Below are positions 6,091 to 9,323 of a DNA stretch of 9,323 nt, in pieces. A program made the position numbers and the translations under genes. The stretch spans positions 1-9,323 of the forward strand of contig CAYMNF010000071.1 in the NCBI GenBank assembly GCA_964391735.1, in the 5' to 3' direction. The notes under the pieces are model-generated. The model was given only the letters and a program-made list of their open reading frames with translations, was not told the DNA's origin and did no database searches. Source of the DNA: CAG-1031 sp964391735 (GTDB lineage: Bacteria > Bacteroidota > Bacteroidia > Bacteroidales > Muribaculaceae). The first letter of the stretch is position 1. The number at the start of each line of letters is the position of its first letter.

Positions 6091-6665
6091 TCTAATTCTT
6101 TTGTTAGGATTTTCGTTACTATTGCGTATCCGTAGATATTCAAATGCAGTCCGTCAAGAGTGTATTGAGGATTAATTGTGCCGTCGCGCATTAACGCAGA
6201 GGTGATGTCGACATATTCCAGAGATGGGTTCTCGGCTGCATAGCGCCGAATGAGGCCATTAAACTTGAGAATTGTTAGATTAACATCCTCTCGGTCGCCG
6301 ATGAAGTTGCGGGGAGGGACAGAGAGAATAAAGGTCTTGGCAGCTCCAAGATTTCTAATGGCCGCAATGTACCTTTGGGCATACCCCTCTATATATCCAT
6401 CATCGGTGAAGGTATTTATGTCGTTAGAACCGAAGTGGGTTACAACGGTTTTTCCCTCAAATCGGCCTGCTAAACTTTCAATATATTCGACCCCGGAGCC
6501 TGACACGCCGAGATTTTCAGGCAGCAACATCGGGAATGACTCGTTTAGGTCCCAGCGTGCTATAATTGAATCGCCGACAAAAGTTATTCTGTTGGTAATC
6601 TTATCGTCGCAGCCGGTTACTACCAACACTATCAGGGTGAGGAAAAACAATATGACCTTTTTCAT
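6087..6665 (-). CDS. SGNH/GDSL-family hydrolase, predicted lipoprotein
   Basis: The 192-residue product has all the blocks of the SGNH hydrolase fold: GDSI with Ser33 (block I), NLGVSG with Gly53 (block II), GSND with Asn81 (block III) and DGLHLN with Asp171 and His174 (block V). Such enzymes are esterases, often removing acetyl groups from sugars, or in some cases transferring them. The N-terminus is a lipoprotein signal: a hydrophobic stretch followed by VTGC with Cys19 as the lipidation site. The next residues are DDK. Acidic residues just after the cysteine can promote surface exposure of Bacteroidota lipoproteins, so a surface location is possible but unproven. The start codon overlaps the stop of the upstream SGNH gene (ATGA at 6665-6662) and its stop overlaps the next start in the same way, indicating translational coupling. 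Likely substrate: an acylated glycan handled by the operon. Confidence 0.85.
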   Translation of the reverse strand: MKKVILFFLTLIVLVVTGCDDKITNRITFVGDSIIARWDLNESFPMLLPENLGVSGSGVEYIESLAGRFEGKTVVTHFGSNDINTFTDDGYIEGYAQRYIAAIRNLGAAKTFILSVPPRNFIGDREDVNLTILKFNGLIRRYAAENPSLEYVDITSALMRDGTINPQYTLDGLHLNIYGYAIVTKILTKELE

Positions 6666-7570
6666 TTATTCTGTCTGAGTCTTTTTATCATTAAATCAGA
6701 ATATATCTTAGCTCCGTTATGATTGAGATGTGCGTTGTCAAAGAACAATGTGCTGTCGCTATTAAAGGGTTCAAGGTACAAGTCATTATATATTGGCACA
6801 TTATTAGCGTTGCAGATTGAGTCAAGAGACTTCCTTATCGGAGCGAGATTGTCGTATGTTACGAATGTCGGGGGTACGAACGTAATCAATTTGATACCAT
6901 TATCTCGGCACAAGTCTATAATAGTTTTCAATTGGGACAGTCGTTCCTCAGTGACTTTTGAAGAGCTCAAATCCAGCTTATTACGTTGAGGGAATTCTGC
7001 CGGAATTGGTTTGGCTATGAATCCGTTTTCTCCTACTTCATTGGGAGTGATAAAGTGATAGAGCAAAATCCTGAACCAAATTGTATTAAATCGATATAGA
7101 TTAGATTTCAACAGGTATTTAGCCTTAGGCGACATTTTTTCCAGCCCCTCGTCGATACCCTGATTCCCGGTGCCGTAATAGGGGACCAAGAAGTTATATC
7201 GGTCGCCCATACCCTTCCCGATCAAATCGTTGACATTGATGCCGAGCAGTACATATTCAGGCTTTTTGTTTCTCATAGCCGTCTGCAATGCGGTCAGGTA
7301 AAACGGAATCGTTTGTCCGTTTGAGGCTCCATTGAAAAATGACACATTAAGGCTGTCTGATAATTTCTTGGTGTCTATGCTGTTTAACGCCGTGCTGCTC
7401 CCTAATACCAACCCCTCCTCGTTGAAGGAGTTTACCAAATGCGAAAATGAGGTATAATCGCCACCAAGGTCATGGTTTCTGACATACCATCCGCTTATAA
7501 GGCCCACACTGATGTCGGCAATTATTAGCACTCCCAGTACACCTAAGATCCAGAAGAGCAGCTTCTTCAT
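6662..7570 (-). CDS. Membrane-anchored SGNH-like protein, AlgJ/DltD/PatB-like partner of the MBOAT
   Basis: This 302-residue protein has one N-terminal hydrophobic segment (about residues 2-26) and an extracytoplasmic SGNH-like domain. Block I appears as LGSST (Ser58-Ser59), the middle block as GINVND, and block V as DNAHLN with Asp278 and His281. In place of GDS it has GSS, as often seen in proteins that pair with MBOAT acyltransferases. By analogy with AlgJ/AlgX, PatB and DltD, it would receive or pass the acyl group from the MBOAT to the final polymer on the periplasmic side. The ATG at 7568-7570 starts 4 nt after the MBOAT stop and directly opens the membrane segment. An in-frame TTG at 7609 would add 13 residues inside the MBOAT gene and is less likely. 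Family membership is judged from motifs and position; the acceptor is unknown. Confidence 0.8.
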   Translation of the reverse strand: MKKLLFWILGVLGVLIIADISVGLISGWYVRNHDLGGDYTSFSHLVNSFNEEGLVLGSSTALNSIDTKKLSDSLNVSFFNGASNGQTIPFYLTALQTAMRNKKPEYVLLGINVNDLIGKGMGDRYNFLVPYYGTGNQGIDEGLEKMSPKAKYLLKSNLYRFNTIWFRILLYHFITPNEVGENGFIAKPIPAEFPQRNKLDLSSSKVTEERLSQLKTIIDLCRDNGIKLITFVPPTFVTYDNLAPIRKSLDSICNANNVPIYNDLYLEPFNSDSTLFFDNAHLNHNGAKIYSDLMIKRLRQNK

Positions 7571-7574
7571 AAGT

Positions 7575-9017
7575 TTAGAATTGAAAATAGATAAATTGTC
7601 CTCCCTCAAAGTTACCGCACAACAAAATAATTACCAGCAACAATCCTGAAGCCAGGATACCGGTAAACATATTTGAGGCGGTAGCAGTCGGTTTCCCTCT
7701 CCTTTCGCGATATTCCGTTATTACTTCTCTGCAAAACAGTACAGCAATCAGCAGTATCGAGAGAACGAGGGCAGGCTTGCCCGCGCCATTGTACAAAGGC
7801 CCATGGTCGGTTGCAATCTTCTTAACAGCATACACTGCGTCTGAGATATTCTTAGCACGAAATATAATATACCCGACCAGCAACATCATGTAGGTGCCTA
7901 ACCACCAAATAATCCTTAAAGGAGTAATACCCCTTTTTGTATCAAAGCGTGAGAGCCCGGGTAAATACTTTTTCTTCACTTCATTATAGTATGCTTGTAT
8001 TACTTGAAGCACACCATTGTACATACCCCAGACGATGTAAGTATAATTGGCCCCATGCCACAAGCCACTGACAAGGAAGGTGACAAAGATATTTCGCTTG
8101 TGCTTCAAGGATGATACGCGATTACCACCCAACGGGATATACACATAATCGGTAAACCAGGTGGAGAGAGAAATATGCCATCTTCTCCAGTGATCTTTGA
8201 TAGAGGTAGCCAAGAAAGGTTGCCGAAAATTTTGCATCAACTTGAAGCCCATACAATGGGCACACCCAATGGCGATAAGGGAATACCCTCCGAAATCAGA
8301 TAATATCTGAAAAGAGAAGAATACCGAAGCGAGGGCAATGGAGGTGCCTGAATGGTTGTGTAGATGCTCAAAAACTGCATCAACATAGGTGGAAACATTA
8401 TCAGCAATACACAGCTTCATAAAGTAGCCCCACAACATCATCTGCAGCCCGTTGATACATTGCTGTCCTGAAAAAACGTGCTTGTAGTGGAATTGAGGCA
8501 ACAGATTGCTGGCTCGCTCGATGGGTCCCGCAACCAACTGAGGAAAGAAGGAGACAAAAAGCGCATAGGTCAAAAGACTACGTTCTGCTTTTATGGTGCC
8601 ACGATAAACGTCTATGCTATACCCTAAAGCCTGGAACGTGTAGAAGGATATACCTACCGGCAGCAATAAGTCAAACTGGGGGATATCTATACCTATACCC
8701 AGGAAAGACAGCCCATCGTGAATAGCTGTATTGAAGAAATTTGCGTATTTATATAGGAATAAGATAGCGAGATTGACAATGACACAAACAGAGAGAACAA
8801 CCTTCTTCTTATCAGGGTATCGAGTCATGAGGCGCCCGGAACACCATGTTATAAATGTTGACCCGAAAATCAGGAGCGCATAAATGGGCTCCCAATTCAT
8901 GTAGAAATAATAACTTGCAATTAGCAAGAAGATATTCTTGTACCTATATGGGAGCACCCAATAGAATAATACAACTATCGGAAAAAAGGCAAGAAAAGAG
9001 AAAGAATTAAAGAGCAT
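7575..9017 (-). CDS. MBOAT family O-acyltransferase, AlgI/DltB-like
   Basis: The 480-residue protein is a polytopic membrane-bound O-acyltransferase of the AlgI type. It moves acyl groups, usually acetyl, across the inner membrane for attachment to an exported polymer. Diagnostic features are an N-terminus beginning MLFNSFSFLAFFP, the PVGISFYTFQ segment (120-129), FFPQLVAGPI (157-166), DHWRRWHISLS with His281 (275-284), the IPLGGNR turn (294-300), and SGLWHGANY with the essential histidine of the family at 321. It ends FIYFQF, a common ending in this group. Roughly ten or more hydrophobic segments are visible. Length agrees with AlgI relatives, so the gene is complete. It is the first gene of a five-gene operon, and the SGNH partner follows after only 4 nt, the standard MBOAT-SGNH arrangement. 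Which glycan is acylated cannot be told from this window. Confidence 0.95.
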   Translation of the reverse strand: MLFNSFSFLAFFPIVVLFYWVLPYRYKNIFLLIASYYFYMNWEPIYALLIFGSTFITWCSGRLMTRYPDKKKVVLSVCVIVNLAILFLYKYANFFNTAIHDGLSFLGIGIDIPQFDLLLPVGISFYTFQALGYSIDVYRGTIKAERSLLTYALFVSFFPQLVAGPIERASNLLPQFHYKHVFSGQQCINGLQMMLWGYFMKLCIADNVSTYVDAVFEHLHNHSGTSIALASVFFSFQILSDFGGYSLIAIGCAHCMGFKLMQNFRQPFLATSIKDHWRRWHISLSTWFTDYVYIPLGGNRVSSLKHKRNIFVTFLVSGLWHGANYTYIVWGMYNGVLQVIQAYYNEVKKKYLPGLSRFDTKRGITPLRIIWWLGTYMMLLVGYIIFRAKNISDAVYAVKKIATDHGPLYNGAGKPALVLSILLIAVLFCREVITEYRERRGKPTATASNMFTGILASGLLLVIILLCGNFEGGQFIYFQF

Positions 9018-9217
9018 GTAAATAGAGTCTCAAGTAAGTTTCAATGATTTCAGTTGTTAAACTCCATTCTTGCGGGAAAGTTACCCCTTTTGATTCGTAT
9101 ATAATATATCTTCAATTTCCTATGTCAAAATAGTTTAACAATTCATGAAGCCACGATTTCCTCAACCCGGATATAATAGTAACGGGTTGAAAAATCATAT
9201 ACTTCGGGTTTGCCTGA
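9018..9217 (-). other. Long 5' leader of the MBOAT operon
   Basis: About 190 nt lie between the predicted transcription start (near 9211) and the MBOAT ATG at 9017. No open reading frame of note and no known riboswitch was recognised. The leader is AT-rich, with a TA-rich near-palindrome around 9098-9110. It holds one perfect 8-bp inverted repeat, TCAACCCG (9162-9169) with CGGGTTGA (9183-9190), which could form a hairpin with a 13-nt loop near the 5' end of the mRNA. No T-run follows this stem on the minus strand, so it is not a classical terminator. Confidence 0.4.
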
Positions 9218-9239
9218 CAAAGGTAAATAATATACCCGA
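9204..9239. repeat. Inverted repeat TCGGGT-N24-ACCCGA centred on the -7 box
   Basis: TCGGGT (9204-9209) and ACCCGA (9234-9239) form a perfect 6-bp dyad. Its centre (9221.5) coincides with the centre of the -7 box (9218-9225). Extending the arms outward and inward gives 8 matches in 11 positions. Two further copies of the ACCCG/CGGGT core lie just downstream at 9165-9169 and 9183-9187. A regulator-binding site is possible; no specific regulator is implied. Confidence 0.3.
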
Positions 9240-9249
9240 CTTGAACAAA
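9218..9249 (-). promoter_or_regulatory. Predicted promoter of the MBOAT-SGNH-OMP-deacetylase operon
   Basis: On the minus strand TTTG (9249-9246), a spacer of exactly 20 nt, and TACCTTTG (9225-9218) match the Bacteroidota consensus TTTG-N19-21-TAnnTTTG in every defined position. It is the best promoter match in the window. The start site would be near 9211. The five genes downstream have no comparable internal gap, so one transcript from here probably covers all of them. Confidence 0.7.
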
Positions 9250-9323
9250 CCCCACTCATTCTCATCGCGTTTGGGAGAACTATTGGGGGGAGTGAGGCGT
9301 TATCAAAGAAAAGAATTTTATTA
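9250..9323. other. Non-coding DNA upstream of the operon promoter
   Basis: No gene, RNA or clear regulatory element was recognised in these last 74 bases. It contains a GGGGGG run (9285-9290) and an A-rich end. A neighbouring gene probably begins or ends beyond the window. Confidence 0.4.

Noticed and set aside
4599..9017. Capsular polysaccharide biosynthesis locus
   Set aside because: There are no glycosyltransferases, flippase, polymerase or UpxY/UpxZ-like regulators in the window; only modification enzymes are seen.
9162..9190. Hairpin TCAACCCG/CGGGTTGA as a transcription terminator
   Set aside because: No T-run follows the stem on the minus strand, and on the plus strand it is followed by A residues; kept only as a leader hairpin.
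1..9323. CRISPR array, tRNA, rRNA, insertion sequence or attachment site
   Set aside because: No regularly spaced repeats, conserved RNA gene sequence, transposase or integrase, or flanking direct repeats were seen.

Overview
The window looks like chromosomal DNA of a member of the Bacteroidota, probably order Bacteroidales. The signs are upstream boxes matching the Bacteroidota -7 element (TAnnTTTG), gene starts mostly without Shine-Dalgarno sequences, a small acidic DUF2795 protein of a type I recall as conserved in Bacteroidales, and AlgI-like MBOAT genes coupled to SGNH genes. A family-level guess such as Muribaculaceae would be inference only.

Left part (1-2092): a YpfJ-type membrane-anchored zinc metallopeptidase on the minus strand diverges from a radical SAM enzyme on the plus strand. 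Both have plausible promoters in the 118-base gap between them. The radical SAM promoter sits so close to the ATG that its mRNA may be nearly leaderless.

Middle part (2093-4448): a GC-rich two-gene minus-strand unit encodes an unrecognised 168-residue protein followed by a P22-type phage portal protein that appears to lack its C-terminal part. No terminase, capsid, tail or integrase gene is present, so this is an orphan phage-derived pair, either a prophage remnant or a domesticated module. Divergent from it is a small DUF2795 gene with its own promoter and a strong intrinsic terminator.

Right part (4599-9323): a tightly packed five-gene minus-strand operon in visibly more AT-rich DNA. In transcription order it encodes an MBOAT O-acyltransferase, an inner-membrane-anchored SGNH protein of the AlgJ/DltD/PatB kind, an SGNH lipoprotein, a small outer-membrane beta-barrel protein, and a NodB-type deacetylase with a signal peptide and a C-terminal membrane anchor. 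Junctions are a 4-nt gap, two ATGA overlaps and a 17-nt overlap, so co-translation is likely. The set spans inner membrane, periplasm and outer membrane. It reads as a module that O-acylates an exported or envelope glycan and possibly trims O- and N-acetyl groups. The glycan is unknown because no glycosyltransferase or polymerase lies in the window. A good promoter (TTTG-N20-TACCTTTG) and a roughly 190-nt leader precede it, and the -7 box lies at the exact centre of a TCGGGT/ACCCGA dyad that could be an operator.

No rRNA, tRNA, CRISPR array, insertion sequence or replication origin was recognised.
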